Shown here: one piece after another, positions 9,303 to 20,287 of the stretch
Layout of the letters: every line of letters begins with the position of its first letter
How positions within the stretch are numbered: position 1 is the stretch's first letter
Source: Mesostigma viride
Lineage: Eukaryota; Streptophyta; Mesostigmatophyceae; Mesostigmatales; Mesostigmataceae
Assembly (NCBI GenBank): GCA_009746045.1
Contig: RPFO01000188.1
Coordinates: forward strand, 338,501 to 402,500
Length of the DNA: 64,000 bases
Direction of reading: 5' to 3'
The notes under the pieces: generated by a model
Seen by the model: the letters and a program-made list of their open reading frames with translations, nothing else
What the model was told of the DNA's origin: nothing
The model's database searches: none
Program-made: the position numbers and the translations under genes

Positions 9303-11340
9303 AGTGCGCCCTGCCAACTCCTCCACGAAGCTGCAGTAGTTTAGGCACAACACCACTCCGGCCGACGTGCATAGACCGGAGCAGTCGCCGGTCCCCGCAT
9401 TCCTTACTGCCAATGTGCCTGAACTCCACCGCAAGCGGGGGAAAACTCCTCAGCTCGCAGTCACACCCTCCGTGACACTTGCACAGCAAGAGCACGGTTG
9501 ATGTTTGCGTAGGCCCATAAGCATGTGATGCTCGAGGCCGCCGACGTGGACTGCATAGCGCCCGCAATGCCCGCACTTATATAATGCAATGGGCAGGTCG
9601 GGGAGTGACACGCCTTGCAGGAACTGCCGTATCAGTAACGTTGCCCCTGCGAGACACCGTGCTGCTCATGAAGTAGGGCCGAAAAACCCCGCAGTCCCAA
9701 CAAGAGCTCCTCGGGCTCGATCGCGCCCAGCCCCAGGTGCTCAAGCACATACAGCGATCGTGGACCGGGGTCAATGCCGCGCACGACCGATCACCGCCTG
9801 TCCACCCCGCTTGACTGTCTTGCCCAGGATCCCCATTCCCGCAACAGAAACACGCCCCTATGTATGCAGTCCCCACCGCGCATCGCCACATCCCCCACTC
9901 GAAGCTTGAAGGCCTCTCACCACCCCTGTACCAGTGCATGGCCATGGGGTAGAGTACGTTTTGAAGCCCACACAGCCCGCCCGCCATGCACATGGAACGC
10001 CCTGCTCTGAGTCCCTCATCCATGCAACCTCGTAGGCGCGCGGACACGAGCCACTTGCAAATCACGCTCGATCGGCCTCCACCAGTGGTGCAAGGAACAA
10101 CTCCCTACCGGGCTCAGCCCACAGGAGGGACGCGAACACTGCGCGATGGTAGCCATGCACAGGGTCGCGGGCAGTGACTAGGTGCTCAGACTCCAGCAGC
10201 TCGATCCTGCCTGCCTCTCAGTCTCGGGTCGCCGTTACTACAGTCCCCGTGACTCGCCCTCGACGGCCAGATCCCGCACGTCCCATGTACCTCAGTGCTC
10301 TGCCATGGCTCAGCGCGCGTCAGCGCCGGGTCCGCTCAGAGCGGATGTACCGGCCCTATGCAGTGATACCGGGTGTTACTCGGACACCGGCAGTCTGCGG
10401 GGCGACAGCGCCACATCATGTGGCATCGGCACCATGCACGCGCACTGTTGAGGCGGTGAGACAATGACCGGACACCGCCACCTGCTTCTGATGCAACCAC
10501 GACCGGCACCAGCGCAACCAGTGCAACCACGACCGGCTGGGTCATCCACCACTACTGCCGGCAGTACGTGCTGTCGCCATGCAACTGCACCGTGCCCGCA
10601 TATGCTTGCAGCCCCGGGGGCCCTTACTCCCGACGGTCGCGGCGGACGCGGGCGCGCCCTGCATGCACGGTTACTCGAGCCCAGGAGTGCCCTGACCCAG
10701 CTAGGCGTCGACTCAATGCCGGGGTAGCCAATTGGTTGGCTACCGACAATTCAACAAGGTGCTGTACATCTGTTTGCCGGCCGACCACGATTCAGTACAG
10801 GCTCCGCCCTGCCTGATCGCCCAGTCGCATCGGGGTTGCAACAGCCTCCATGCACCGTGCCGTCTCCATGCACCGTGCCGCAAGTGAAATTAATCACGTA
10901 GGTGCACGAGAAGCGAGCGCGTCCCTCACGCGCCAGGAAGTCAGGGAGCCGTGACTCATAGCCGCCAGCCGGAAGGCTCCCTATAATAATACTTGGCCGC
11001 GTGCCATGGGACTCCGCGTCCGTTGGTCACGCGGGACGCGACGTGCAGTCAGGCCGTAGTCTGGGGTCGCTGGCACTCGCTGCCGAATCCGGCATCCCAC
11101 GCGGAGATGCCTCGGTACGGACGCCTTAGTAGTAGAATCATCAAGCATCCGGTGAGCCCATGTCCAAAAAGGCCAGGACCATGTGCACATGCGGTGCTGA
11201 GTGCCTGACGTGGTCCTCTTCGGGACGACCCGTTCAAGCCCACCGCCAACTGCAGATTATCCCATAGAGAATATATCATGGAGAAAATATATTATATAGA
11301 AAATAGAGAATATCGAAAATATATAATATCCGCACGCTGG

Positions 11341-11446
11341 CGCATCGATCCCTGGCATGGCAGTAGAAGGGTCGTCGGATCCACGCGCGGCTGCGCATCG
11401 ATCCCTGGCATGGCAGTAGAAGGGTCGTCGGATCCACGCGCGGCTG
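11341..11446. repeat. tandem duplication, 53-bp unit
   Basis: A 53-bp unit beginning CGCATCGATCCCTGGCATGG occurs twice, head to tail and apparently identical. Confidence 0.9.
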
Positions 11447-11699
11447 CGGTGGATTCCTACATAGATGGCCGGCTCGATCCAAAGCCGAACCGTGCCGATC
11501 ATACAGGAGCTAGATATAATTAAGAAGAGTATGGTATCATAAAGAAGTGTAGTGGACCAGTACAAGTACTTAGTATATAAAAGGTAGGTATAGTAAAGAA
11601 GTATATGGTATTATTAGTAGCCATCTGGTTTCATACGCTCTGCGACCCCTCCCCTTCCCCCGGGGACGACGCGTCCACGCGATCGTCCAATTACTGCCA

Positions 11700-12090
11700 A
11701 GGAGTCAAGGATGCTGGACCGCCGGGCGCTCGTGTGTAATGCTATGTGCCCTATACTCGCTGTCAGGGCACCAAAAGGAACCATCAGGAAACCAACCCAC
11801 TCGCCGGCGCACGCGAATGTCCACATCCTGCGCGTCCAAAGTCGAGCCCAATGATGATGTCCGCTGCGCCCAGCGGTGCGATGGTCGCAGCCAGGTCGAA
11901 CGGGGTGCCTTGCAGCACACCTTTGATATCTGCCAGACCGGGCGATTGGTGTTGGCGACCATCCGAGTGGGTCAGATGCACGGCCGTCCGGTGTGGGGGC
12001 TGTGCGTCAGGCCCAGCCGGCGCACCAGTGCCGCGTTGATGAAGGACATGGAAGCGCCTGTGTCGACCAAAAACTTGACATCCATGACGG
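11700..12090 (-). pseudogene. retropepsin-like aspartic protease, frameshifted
   Basis: The minus strand at about 12085 reads MDVKFLVDTGASMSFIN, the catalytic D-T-G-A motif of retroviral-type proteases, then ALVRRLGLTHSPHTGRP and a stop. A second frame (11981-11784) continues with PFDLAATIAPLGAADIIIGL, the usual second-half signature (D-I-I-G-L-D), and a third carries DAQDVDIRVRRRVGWF. In a working element this enzyme cleaves the Gag-Pol polyprotein. Two frameshifts in a copy with near-identical LTRs suggest the family was already non-autonomous when it inserted. Confidence 0.8.
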
Positions 12091-12274
12091 TTGGTTGGCC
12101 GTGTCTGAATATATTATTACATTCTCATATATAAAATATCCCATTACCGCCAACGGTACCCTATATAAAACCACTAGTGCTAGACGCCTAATAGTAATTT
12201 CCCATTACCGCCAACGGCGTCTATGCATGGGGTCAGTGTATGATTCCAAACACCCCCCTTACTGCTGATAGCAT

Positions 12275-12383
12275 GATAACAGGGTGACCTGCTACTGTGC
12301 AGGACCAATGCACCCTTCGTACTACTGACATCATGATAACAGGGTGACCTGCTACTGTGCAGGACCAATGCACCCTTGGTATT
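12275..12383. repeat. tandem duplication, 60-bp unit
   Basis: GATAACAGGGTGACCTGCTA and the following ~30 bp repeat once at a 60-bp interval (12275 and 12335). It lies between gag and protease, in a stretch with no reading frame. Confidence 0.85.
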
Positions 12384-12619
12384 TGGTACAGATGTGGGGC
12401 AAAACAGACACCCCCCCCTTGCCCTACACAGGTGGGCATTCTCAGAATGGCTAAGGTGGCCAGCCACTAGGACTGGAAAAGCGCACCGGAATGAACATAT
12501 TATAAAAATATAATTATTAGTTAAATATACTATATAATAATATATTTATAGTATACTCCCAGCGGCAAACTCGTAACCGGCCACTGCTGGTGACTCAAAG
12601 GTCGCACGCTGTCCGGAGG

Positions 12620-14626
12620 CTAGTCGTGAGCCTCGATCTCATTGACCGCGCGCAGCACGCCCTTGGTAGAACTCATCGCTGGCGGCCGCGGCTGCTGGTG
12701 CTGAGTCGTGAACTGCCGGGCCTGCTGGCGCCCGCTCGTCCGCGTTGCGGGGCTTTCCCTTGGGCCGGAGGAGTCCGGGCGACTGCCGAACGCCGGGCCT
12801 GAAAACCTGGGCTCGGTCTCCCCCGTGCCACGTCCAGCGTGCCTGCTACGGAGTTTGGGGCAGTCGCGCCTGAGGTGACCCACCTCAAAGCACATGAAGC
12901 AACGGGCTTTACTCGCGTCGATGGCGTTGAGGCCATGGTCAGCGTTCCCGTCCTCCAGGTCATCGGGGGAGTCATCGTTCTCCTCGCCGTCGTGCGGGGG
13001 ACCTGATCGGTAGAAACGACGCACCGATGGTGCGCGCCCGCGAGCCACGACGTCGGCCACCTGCAGAAGATATCTCTGGATATTCAAGATGTCCCACTCC
13101 TCCCAAGGAACCTCAGCGTAGTGCTTCAGTACCTCGTCCTGCAGCTCGGGGCTGAGTGCCTCAATGAATCTGATCTTGTACTCGTACCAGGTCATGTCGG
13201 TCAGGTAGGCGGCGCTGGACTCAAACTTGGACAGGAACTCGCGATACGGAGTGGTCCCCTGGCGCAGCTTGCCGAAGGCGAGTCGCTCGTGGATCTCCGC
13301 GTCTGGGGGTACCAACTTGCGGCGCACCCTGTCCATCAACTCCTCCACGGTTTGCGGGTACGACTGGGATGCGATGCTCTCACAGTTCAAGATGCTCACC
13401 ACCGCGGGGTCCATGCAGGTGTTGACCACGAGCGGGATCAGATCACAGGTGGCAAGCTCCCAGCTGTAGTGATTGCGCCAAACGGTATACTGCTGTTGCC
13501 ACATGCGCCCCCATTCGTCAATCTCCCGCGGTTTCATGTCCGCGTGCAGCTTGGGAACATTCTTGAACGTGGGCAACGGTGGGGCCTTCACCGTATTAGG
13601 CTTGGGCCCACCGACCTCCCGGTAGGCGATGGAGCCGAAGGCTGGGGGCTGCGACCGGGGGAGAGATCCGGATCTGGTCGGCGTGCCGTGCGTCCGCCGC
13701 ACCTGTACCGACGAGGGGTGTTCATACCCCGGGTCCTCCAAGGCCACTCTGCTGAAATTCAGGTTGCTGACGACCGCAGGCGAGTGGACCATGCTGCTGT
13801 CCTGCGCCCGAGGTCGCTGCGGTTGGGGGACGTGTCGCTGGACGGTTGTCTGAGTCCCCTCGTCGTGTGCGGTGGCGCTGCTTCTGTCACCCCCTAGCCA
13901 GGCCCGTGGCCTATGAGCTCCAAAGGGCGGGTCCTGTGCCCCTGGTTCCTCGATATCCTCCACGGCCCCCTCCAAATCGCCGAATTCGCCATCTGCCCCG
14001 GTGTCCTCACCGTCATCCTCAGAGTTCCACAACACCATGGGTAGTAGGGAAGCACTGCCAAAGGACACTCGACGCCTGCCCCGGTGTGTTGTGGCCGGCG
14101 GAGGTCCCATGGAGCGGCCGCGCCCAGCCCAGGGCTGCGATGGTCGCTCCGTGGCTGGCTGAGCATGATAACGGTAGTACTGCGTGTTTTCATTCTCGTG
14201 CCCTGTCTGCTCAGGATACCGCGGCGGCCACTGTGGTCGTTGCTGCTGCTGCGGTTGCTGCTGCTGCTGTTGCTGCTGCTGCCGCTGCTGCTGCCTCCGC
14301 TGCTGCTGCTGCTGCTGCCGTTGTTGCTGCTGGAAACCCTGCTGCTGCTGCTGCCGTTGCTGCTGCTGGAAACCCTGCTGGAGCATCTCCTGGCTGCGCA
14401 CGTCCCCCCCTTGTTCCAACCTGGAGTCTGGACTGTCTTCATCTGATGAATCTCTGCGGCCCCGGTCTCTGGATCGTGGGGAGCCTTTTGCAGGTCTCTC
14501 CATGACCTCACCTGTACCTGTCCCTACTTGGACGTGCGGTGGTACCTCTACCACCTCTATACCTTGCTCGTGGTTGTCTACCTGTTCTATCTCTCTGTTG
14601 ACAGCTTCTCTCCGTTTTCGTGGCAT
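12620..14626 (-). CDS. gag: Gag polyprotein of the LTR retrotransposon
   Basis: A 668-codon open frame on the minus strand. Residues about 80-130 are a glutamine-rich low-complexity tract from CAG/CAA repeats. A proline-rich segment follows, then PPLPTFKNVPKL at about residue 350 and the capsid-like region including PPDAEIHERLAFGKLRQGTT and YREFLSKFESSAAYLTDMTW. The knuckle CFMCFEVGHLRRDC near residue 580 has the C-X2-C-X4-H-X4-C spacing that binds the element's RNA. The order matches Ty3-like Gag. The ATG chosen gives the longest frame and lies about 1.1 kb after the LTR; the frame closes before the protease, which is in a separate degenerate frame. Confidence 0.85.
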   Translation of the reverse strand: MPRKRREAVNREIEQVDNHEQGIEVVEVPPHVQVGTGTGEVMERPAKGSPRSRDRGRRDSSDEDSPDSRLEQGGDVRSQEMLQQGFQQQQRQQQQQGFQQQQRQQQQQQRRQQQRQQQQQQQQQPQQQQRPQWPPRYPEQTGHENENTQYYRYHAQPATERPSQPWAGRGRSMGPPPATTHRGRRRVSFGSASLLPMVLWNSEDDGEDTGADGEFGDLEGAVEDIEEPGAQDPPFGAHRPRAWLGGDRSSATAHDEGTQTTVQRHVPQPQRPRAQDSSMVHSPAVVSNLNFSRVALEDPGYEHPSSVQVRRTHGTPTRSGSLPRSQPPAFGSIAYREVGGPKPNTVKAPPLPTFKNVPKLHADMKPREIDEWGRMWQQQYTVWRNHYSWELATCDLIPLVVNTCMDPAVVSILNCESIASQSYPQTVEELMDRVRRKLVPPDAEIHERLAFGKLRQGTTPYREFLSKFESSAAYLTDMTWYEYKIRFIEALSPELQDEVLKHYAEVPWEEWDILNIQRYLLQVADVVARGRAPSVRRFYRSGPPHDGEENDDSPDDLEDGNADHGLNAIDASKARCFMCFEVGHLRRDCPKLRSRHAGRGTGETEPRFSGPAFGSRPDSSGPRESPATRTSGRQQARQFTTQHQQPRPPAMSSTKGVLRAVNEIEAHD
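14235..14392 (-). repeat. CAG/CAA repeat tract in gag (polyglutamine)
   Basis: CTG-rich on the + strand, glutamine-coding on the minus strand. It includes a repeated module that gives GFQQQQRQQQQQ twice. Slippage-prone; antisense frames through it give poly-Leu, poly-Ala or poly-Cys and are artefacts. Confidence 0.85.
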
Positions 14627-15702
14627 GGTGCTCGTACCGATACCTTACACTGCAGGCAACACCTCCCCAGAAAGAAAGAGAGAGAGGGAGAGAGGGCAAC
14701 CACGTGCTATAGATCTTATATATGTAGAACCTAGTACTATTCCCTAGTAATAATCCCCTCTATTGTCTGCTAGAGCCAATGGTCAGCTGGGAGAAGGTAA
14801 CTGTAACTGCTGTCCCCCCTCCTGACTGCTGCTGTGTGTGGGTGGCTTATAGCATTCACGAGTGGTGTGCATACCCTCAGGCAATGGCATGTGTTCCTTA
14901 CTAGACTATCTGCATCTCCTAGATTATCCAATCCCTTCCACCTGGCAATAGAGCCCTTATCCTTAATGTATTCCTCACATGCCCTGTAGGGACGTAATGC
15001 ATTATAGGCTAGCAGAAGCTTGCAAGAAGGAAAAGGGGAATCCCAGGAATACCTCTAAGTGCAGTGCAGTTACCACATAACGCAACGAGGAAGAAGACGG
15101 AATCTAACACAGCACACGCCCGAGCTTTCCGCGGCAAGGGCTATACGCACACACGGAGGTAAACACCGTCAACACAGTCGGCAACAGCCAGACGGTATCC
15201 ACCCCCACGACCCCTTGCAGGTCAAACAACGAATGTCCGTCTCCGCGACGTCCATAGGCACCAACGACATTTACAACCTATAATAGAGGGTACAACGTAT
15301 AACATAAACCCCCTACGCGTGCGGTCCCGGAGAGAAGGCAAGCGTCTAGAAGGATAAATCTAAACTAGGGGACGTACCATCTTTGATGACGTTCATCCCT
15401 CCTGAGCTGGCCGCCACCCGGTGTCGTTGAAGGCAAGCCCTGGCCGCCACTTGGTGTCGTTGAAAACAGGAGAGCTGAACGCTTTCGTTGACAGCACCTC
15501 ACCACAGGACTATTGCTAGCCCCGCCGAGTATCCCGGACTGGCCGCTTGCTGCCTAGGTCGTCGTTGAATCCCTTTACGGGCTGGCCGCCGACCTGTCAG
15601 CAATCGTTGAATTCCGGAACCTCTATCTACGCCAAGCACCGCCCTGGTTTCCTAATTGGCTTCCCTAACCCTCTCCGCGAGAGTTAGCTGACCTCTCCAG
15701 CA
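14627..15702 (-). other. untranslated leader of the LTR element
   Basis: Non-coding 5' leader between primer site and gag on the minus strand. A purine-rich run (GAAAGAAAGAGAGAGAGGGA) lies near 14672. Between 15405 and 15625 the motif CTGGCCGCC...TCGTTGAA recurs about five times with variable spacing, possibly a packaging or dimerisation structure. Confidence 0.5.
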
Positions 15703-15720
15703 CATTTCCTCCGATAGCCA
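15703..15720 (-). promoter_or_regulatory. putative primer-binding site
   Basis: One base after the end of the right LTR the minus strand reads TGGCTATCGGAGGAAATG. TGG is the usual start of a site complementary to a tRNA 3' CCA end. The tRNA was not identified. Confidence 0.55.
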
Positions 15721-15721
15721 G

Positions 15722-16289
15722 TGTTACGTCCCAGCCCAGACACCTCTAGCCTGAGCTACGTAGCGAAAGATCTACCATGCCGGAATTAGGAAGATTCAAG
15801 GTGGCCTAATGCAGATTGCGCTTCACGACTGGGGTCGTGAGATATCTGGCACCGCGACTTGATGCCAAGCTAATTAATACACACTTATAATGGCTAGCAA
15901 TACCAATTACAAATGGATAGTTGCCCCAGGTTTAATGTGTAGGCGTATTCGCACTTATCATTCATCAAACCAAGAGGACGAGACTCTCGTCCTCGGACCA
16001 ATTTCACCTAGGTCTGCCACTACGCTGGCAAGGGGCGCCGACATGGCGCCGACCTTCCAAAGCATGCAGTCCACACAAGATCCTCGGGTCGACATCGACC
16101 CTCGCCTACAGAATCCACGCATGAGTACAATATCTCAACTAGCTATAAAGTACGCAGCGCGGCGCGACTGCACCGGCCCCTAGAAGATACACGCATACAA
16201 CAACCTAGGCCCAAAATAACTGGTCCGAATCACACAAACTGTCATAGTTCCATACAAAAGTCCTGACCAAGGGACAATTCCCACATTAA
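15722..16289 (-). repeat. right LTR (5' LTR of the element), first 568 bp
   Basis: Matches 7609-8176 essentially base for base up to the TTAA at 16286-16289, where the nested element starts. Remaining 100 bp resume at 18370. Confidence 0.9.
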
Positions 16290-18365
16290 CCCTTAAACTG
16301 TACTGAGTCCGTTTTCGTGGCGCCAGTTGAACTGGCGCCACTCTAACGGACTGAGTTTGTGCGCCTTGCAGGCGCCGCGCCAAAAATAATTTGATGGTGC
16401 CACCTGGCGGGATTGAAAGATCTAGACGTCAGCTTTCCGTAGAGCACTTCAGACCGTACTTTGGACACCTGGCCAGGGAGATATGCTTGAGCAAAGTTAG
16501 GGGGGTACCATGGTCCAACGGGACCGACGTGCATGAAAAATATTGACGCGCACGGCTATGGCGGTGCACACAACTGACTGGTACGAGAGAATAGCTTGAC
16601 ATAATGGACTCAAAATTTGTAGGCATGATTTTTAAGTCATAAAAACGTTATACCCCTAGCCATGGAACGTTTGAAGATGCGTAGATGGGTCTCGGGGTGC
16701 TGGTAGGCGCAGCAAATCATGTTAGCGGCCAGGCGGTGACAGTGCGAGTGCTGCATGTTGCTAGGCGGAAATTTTCGAGATATTTGCGCATGGATAAACG
16801 TTTGACGTTGTTCCCAACCAGATTTGCTAGAACTGGCAGCCAGGAAAGGCTCGAGGCTACGTCCATGAATCGGGCGTTCTGGCTCCCGCAGGAAAGGTAA
16901 TCTGCTGTTCCGACCTGGTACGTTCTAGCCTCCTAGCGTGTTCCGTTAACCGTATATGGTTGTATTATTGTTTCTAACTAATATCAGGGTTATAATCGAG
17001 GGCTTGTGATTGTCATTTTGTTGTTTTGCTGCCTCTACGCATCGGCTTGTCATGGTTGTGGAATACCATCAGGTCAAGCAGATTTTAGACCATGTTTGGT
17101 CGCTGTTAGCTGAGGCTGCAACGGAAATAGCGTGATAACGGTTGGTATTGGTTAGTAATATGGTAAATGTGATTACCCAGTGCTTTTCCTGGCTCAAACA
17201 TCCCGAGAAAAGTTCTTTTCTGACCAGTTTTAGGCATGGCTTCTTGTTTTGCTGGCCAACGCCCACCTCCTTATTTTGCATCCATGGCATGTGACAAACA
17301 TGGAGATGCCCAATACCTGTCTGCATGGAAGCATTACCAACTTGTTCCTTTTGTTTTCTTTATTGTTGCAAAGAACGTGGAGGTGTTTTGTCATTCATTG
17401 GGTGCGTTAGTGATGTAGCTCCTTGCCACCCCTTTGACGCGCGCTTGAGGCCTTGATTAATGAGCCTTTCACCAATTTTTTAACATGGTCTTGTGTCTTA
17501 TATGCTGGCTTATCTCAGGTTCCACGCTGGGCCAGTGGCTGGCCTCGACGACGACGCCCGCCGCCAGCGTGCCATGCAGCCCCTGTCAGCCCGCAGCCCG
17601 GCTGGCCGCGTGTGGGCTGAGGCCAATGGCCGCACGACCCGCATGCTGGCAGCTGGCACCCAGCTGACAGGGCCTCGTAGGAGGCAGTATCTGCGCACCC
17701 AGAAGCGCGATCTGTAGTTTGGCATACAGCTAGCCAGGTAGCCTAATTGACAGTTAGCTACACCCTTGGCTAGTCATGCGCAATATATACCGCGCGCGCT
17801 AGTGCCATTTTGGCCCCTTGTGGCATGTTGGCATGTGTTATATGGCATGGTCTCTTGTTTTATCACCTGGGTATGGTGCATTATGCCCATTTGGGCATCC
17901 CTTGTTGTTTCATGCCAATTGGAATAAAGTTTTGTGTTGTTATGCTACCATTTATACCCCTGCCAGCTGGCACCGTTATAACGGTGCCAGCTGGCTTTGG
18001 CCATTTTGTAGCTAGCGTTCACAGTTTTGTGACATTTCATGTATTGAATGCATTGATGGCATGTCTATGATTATAATCAACTGCCTTTAAAAGGCCAGGG
18101 CCAACTGATTTGTGTAAATGGTCGATAATGCATTATATATGTCTCCAACCCCATGTGCACTGTACCCCCCTGAGGGGGGTGCTATTTTTAGCAGGTGTAG
18201 GGCATGGATATGTGACCAACCAAATTTCCCAAACATTATTTGATATAAAAGCATGCTTGGTTCCAAGGGTGGGCCAGAAAATGTTATTTGGCTAGTTACT
18301 CTCAGGCGCACAAAGATACCCAAACTCAGTCCGTTCTCGTGGTTTGAGTTGACACAGTTGAAGGG
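16290..18365. mobile_element. piggyBac-like TTAA element nested in the LTR (2076 bp)
   Basis: It begins CCCTTAAACTGTACTGAGTC and ends ...GACACAGTTGAAGGG, so the termini are inverted CCCTTMAACTGT repeats. TTAA flanks it on both sides (16286-16289, 18366-18369) and the LTR reads through perfectly when the element and one TTAA are removed. TTAA duplication plus CCC/GGG ends are the hallmarks of the piggyBac superfamily. Subterminal inverted copies of ACGGACTGAGTTTG occur at both ends. No transposase with a DDD core was recognised; a short frame ending ...RRRQYLRTQKRDL near 17717, preceded by a possible splice acceptor, is the only candidate coding piece. Probably non-autonomous. Confidence 0.85.
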
Positions 18366-18369
18366 TTAA

Positions 18370-18469
18370 GTCCCGAAATGAGTCCCAAAGTCCTACGGAC
18401 TATGACAACAAGTCAAACTACATAATTTATTCCATTGTTACGTCCGTCCAAAAGGGCCGGGACGTAACA
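18370..18469 (-). repeat. right LTR, last 100 bp
   Basis: Continues the LTR interrupted at 16289 and ends GGCCGGGACGTAACA at 18469, followed by the target duplication. Confidence 0.9.
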
Positions 18470-18474
18470 CCTAG
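18470..18474. repeat. target-site duplication CCTAG (right)
   Basis: Matches 7604-7608. Confidence 0.85.
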
Positions 18475-19345
18475 GTAGCCACCTGTGACGAAGCTAAGGG
18501 AGGTTTTTTAGTGTATCTTACACCATAGACACCCCTTTATCCATCCAAACCATGCAAAAACTGGCCAAACCACATGCTGCCAACCTCTGCACATATGGTA
18601 CCTCCCATGTTCAAGGTTTGACGCCATTCTGACAAGAACTGCCCAAGTTACAACCATTCCAAGACGGCCACCCATGTAGACACTACAAGGAAATTAGAGT
18701 AACCATTCAGCCACACTAGCACCTCCTTCTTCATCAAAGACATCTGCAAACTGACCAAAGCACACATAATTAACTCTTGCATGCTGACGGCAACGCATGC
18801 TCAACGTGGGGGGTCATTGTGACAAGAACTACTCAAGTTGATGGGTTTCCTATATGACCACCTGCATGACAAGGCGCTAAGGACCACTCAGTAAGTTAGC
18901 AACCCCACAGTGCCACTTAATATGCCATCCAACATGCACCAAAAACATGCTGAGTATGTTTACAATGTACGAAGGGGTGGCCACACACCTCATATGTCTT
19001 CATCATCCCTCCAGCATGGCCAGCCTTGTAAATATGTTCATAGCCTTGATGATGGTAGCCCTAACATGCCTAAGCAGCATTTCCTATGTTTCTCCTAGGT
19101 TAGAGTGTAAGGTTGATGACAACCATAATCAACTCAACAACACCTCCTAAACTGTCCTCCCCGGCATGGATGACAAACTGGGACTATGGAGGGCAAGGAA
19201 CCAAGTAGGAACATGGTATATATAGCTTGCATGCAGTCATGCATGTCAACCATGGTTGGCTCAGCACATTGTAGATTTGTAGTCTTGTCACATCATCATA
19301 ACAAAGGAAAGCTCAAAGAACCATTGGTGCCAGCTATCTACATGC
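18475..19345. other. intergenic stretch, nothing recognised
   Basis: No convincing frame, repeat or RNA gene. Phrases such as GTGACAAGAACT(R)C(Y)CAAGTT recur at about 18630 and 18816, hinting at an old degenerate tandem repeat. Confidence 0.4.
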
Positions 19346-19347
19346 AG

Positions 19348-19917
19348 TCACAAAAATGCAATATCTCTAACATCATCACTAAAACACTTCCATCCCTGCA
19401 CGATAAAATGCAAAGAAACCATTGGCGGCCCTTCAGCGCATGAGCGCTGTGATGCCGCTGCGAAGAGAGGGTGCGTCACTCTCACACAACAAGAAGCGTC
19501 CATACGCACAACATCCTTGCCGGAACACGTTTTATGAATTAATGCCTTATACCTTCCCCAAGAGCTATAGGCTGCGACTGAAGCGGCCCTGATCACGACA
19601 TCAACGAAAACAATCAATAGCTGCCAGGTATTCGACAACACAACGGCAAGCGACGGCGAGCTAGCTGGCGGAAACTGCCCAAAAAGAACGCAAAAAACCT
19701 CGAACGATGAGCTCATAGAAGAAAGCACTGATAGCAGATAACATTCGCGACAAATCTGTACCTCGCCCTCGTAAATCCCTCGCCCAGGCGCGCAACAACA
19801 GCCGTTCTTCCATGGACAGGTCAGACACGCACTGCGCAGGTCTGAACAATTACCTACCGATAATGGCCGAAAATCTGGCAAAAAGCACCAGCTAGCTCGG
19901 TTTAGAAATCGATGCAA
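19348..19917 (-). CDS. hypothetical reading frame, uncertain
   Basis: A 189-codon minus-strand frame begins MHRFLNRASWCFL and has a Cys-rich stretch (CLTCPWKNGCCCAPG, ICREC). An overlapping minus frame (19849-19661) gives SMEERLLLRAWARDLRGRG and FYELIVRGFLRSF, which looks more protein-like. At most one is real. It lies downstream of the minus-strand frame at 20279 and could be a later exon of it, but no splice sites stand out. No known family recognised. Confidence 0.2.
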   Translation of the reverse strand: MHRFLNRASWCFLPDFRPLSVGNCSDLRSACLTCPWKNGCCCAPGRGIYEGEVQICRECYLLSVLSSMSSSFEVFCVLFGQFPPASSPSLAVVLSNTWQLLIVFVDVVIRAASVAAYSSWGRYKALIHKTCSGKDVVRMDASCCVRVTHPLFAAASQRSCAEGPPMVSLHFIVQGWKCFSDDVRDIAFL

Positions 19918-20027
19918 CCGATATTAACGCCTGCTTCACGGTCAGAACAACCCCCAAAACCGCGATTTTACAGCCGCTATCATGAATTCTATTTCATTCC
20001 GCGCGACCAAAAAATTCAGATTACCCC

Positions 20028-20279
20028 TCATGCCGATCGATGGCATAAAAAAACAACAGCGATATTGTAAACCAGCTGATTTCCGCCACAAACTAACATC
20101 ATAAACTCATCGTCTTTTAGATTCGAGTAAAATTTTTTCATTTCGCCTGCCCTAGTGTGGTAGTTTCGCCTGAACGCAGTCGCCATGGCCACTTCCGCAA
20201 GGGGTGCGCGCACCGTGCACGTGAAATTTATGACCTTCGGTTCCGGCGCGAATTTCTTGGCGCCAAAAAATTCGGGCAT
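20028..20279 (-). CDS. hypothetical small protein (83 aa)
   Basis: The minus-strand frame starts MPEFFGAKKFAPEPKVINFT and includes FRRNYHTRAGEMKKFYSNL and DDEFMMLVCGGNQ. Composition looks coding rather than random. The ATG follows the dispersed repeat at 20288-20392 directly, in the same GGGACATGCC context as the small frame at 7142. I do not recognise the family. It may be a first exon, since the frame loses protein-like character after about GGNQLV. Confidence 0.35.
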   Translation of the reverse strand: MPEFFGAKKFAPEPKVINFTCTVRAPLAEVAMATAFRRNYHTRAGEMKKFYSNLKDDEFMMLVCGGNQLVYNIAVVFLCHRSA

Positions 20280-20287
20280 GTCCCGCC

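Larger units (their letters stand above)
8291..11690 (-). other. internal region of the LTR element with no recognisable pol
   Basis: This 3.4-kb stretch sits where reverse transcriptase, RNase H and integrase would be expected. I searched both strands by eye for YxDD, DTGA-like and HHCC motifs and found none. It contains GC-rich patches with chance open frames on both strands, AT-rich islands at about 11270-11330 and 11510-11600, three related hairpins (9104-9302), a tandem 53-bp duplication at 11341, and two short copies of a DIRS-terminal sequence (8354 and 8661). Confidence 0.6.
7609..18469 (-). mobile_element. LTR retrotransposon (Ty3-like), complete insertion with nested element
   Basis: Direct 668-bp LTRs (7609-8276, and 15722-16289 continued at 18370-18469) start TGTTACGTC and end GACGTAACA. 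The 5-bp target duplication CCTAG lies at 7604-7608 and 18470-18474. On the minus strand a primer site follows the right LTR, gag is at 14626-12620, a broken retropepsin at about 12085-11700, and a polypurine tract precedes the left LTR. Without the nested 2.08-kb element the insertion is about 8.78 kb. No reverse transcriptase, RNase H or integrase could be recognised in 8.3-11.7 kb, so it is probably non-autonomous. The two LTRs look almost identical, so the insertion is young. Confidence 0.9.

Noticed and set aside
9577-10065. 162-codon minus frame in the LTR element as a possible integrase or polymerase
   Set aside because: No catalytic motifs; Cys/Trp-rich composition typical of chance frames in GC-rich DNA.
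14084-14747. Long frames rich in Leu, Ala or Cys
   Set aside because: Antisense translations of the glutamine repeat of gag.
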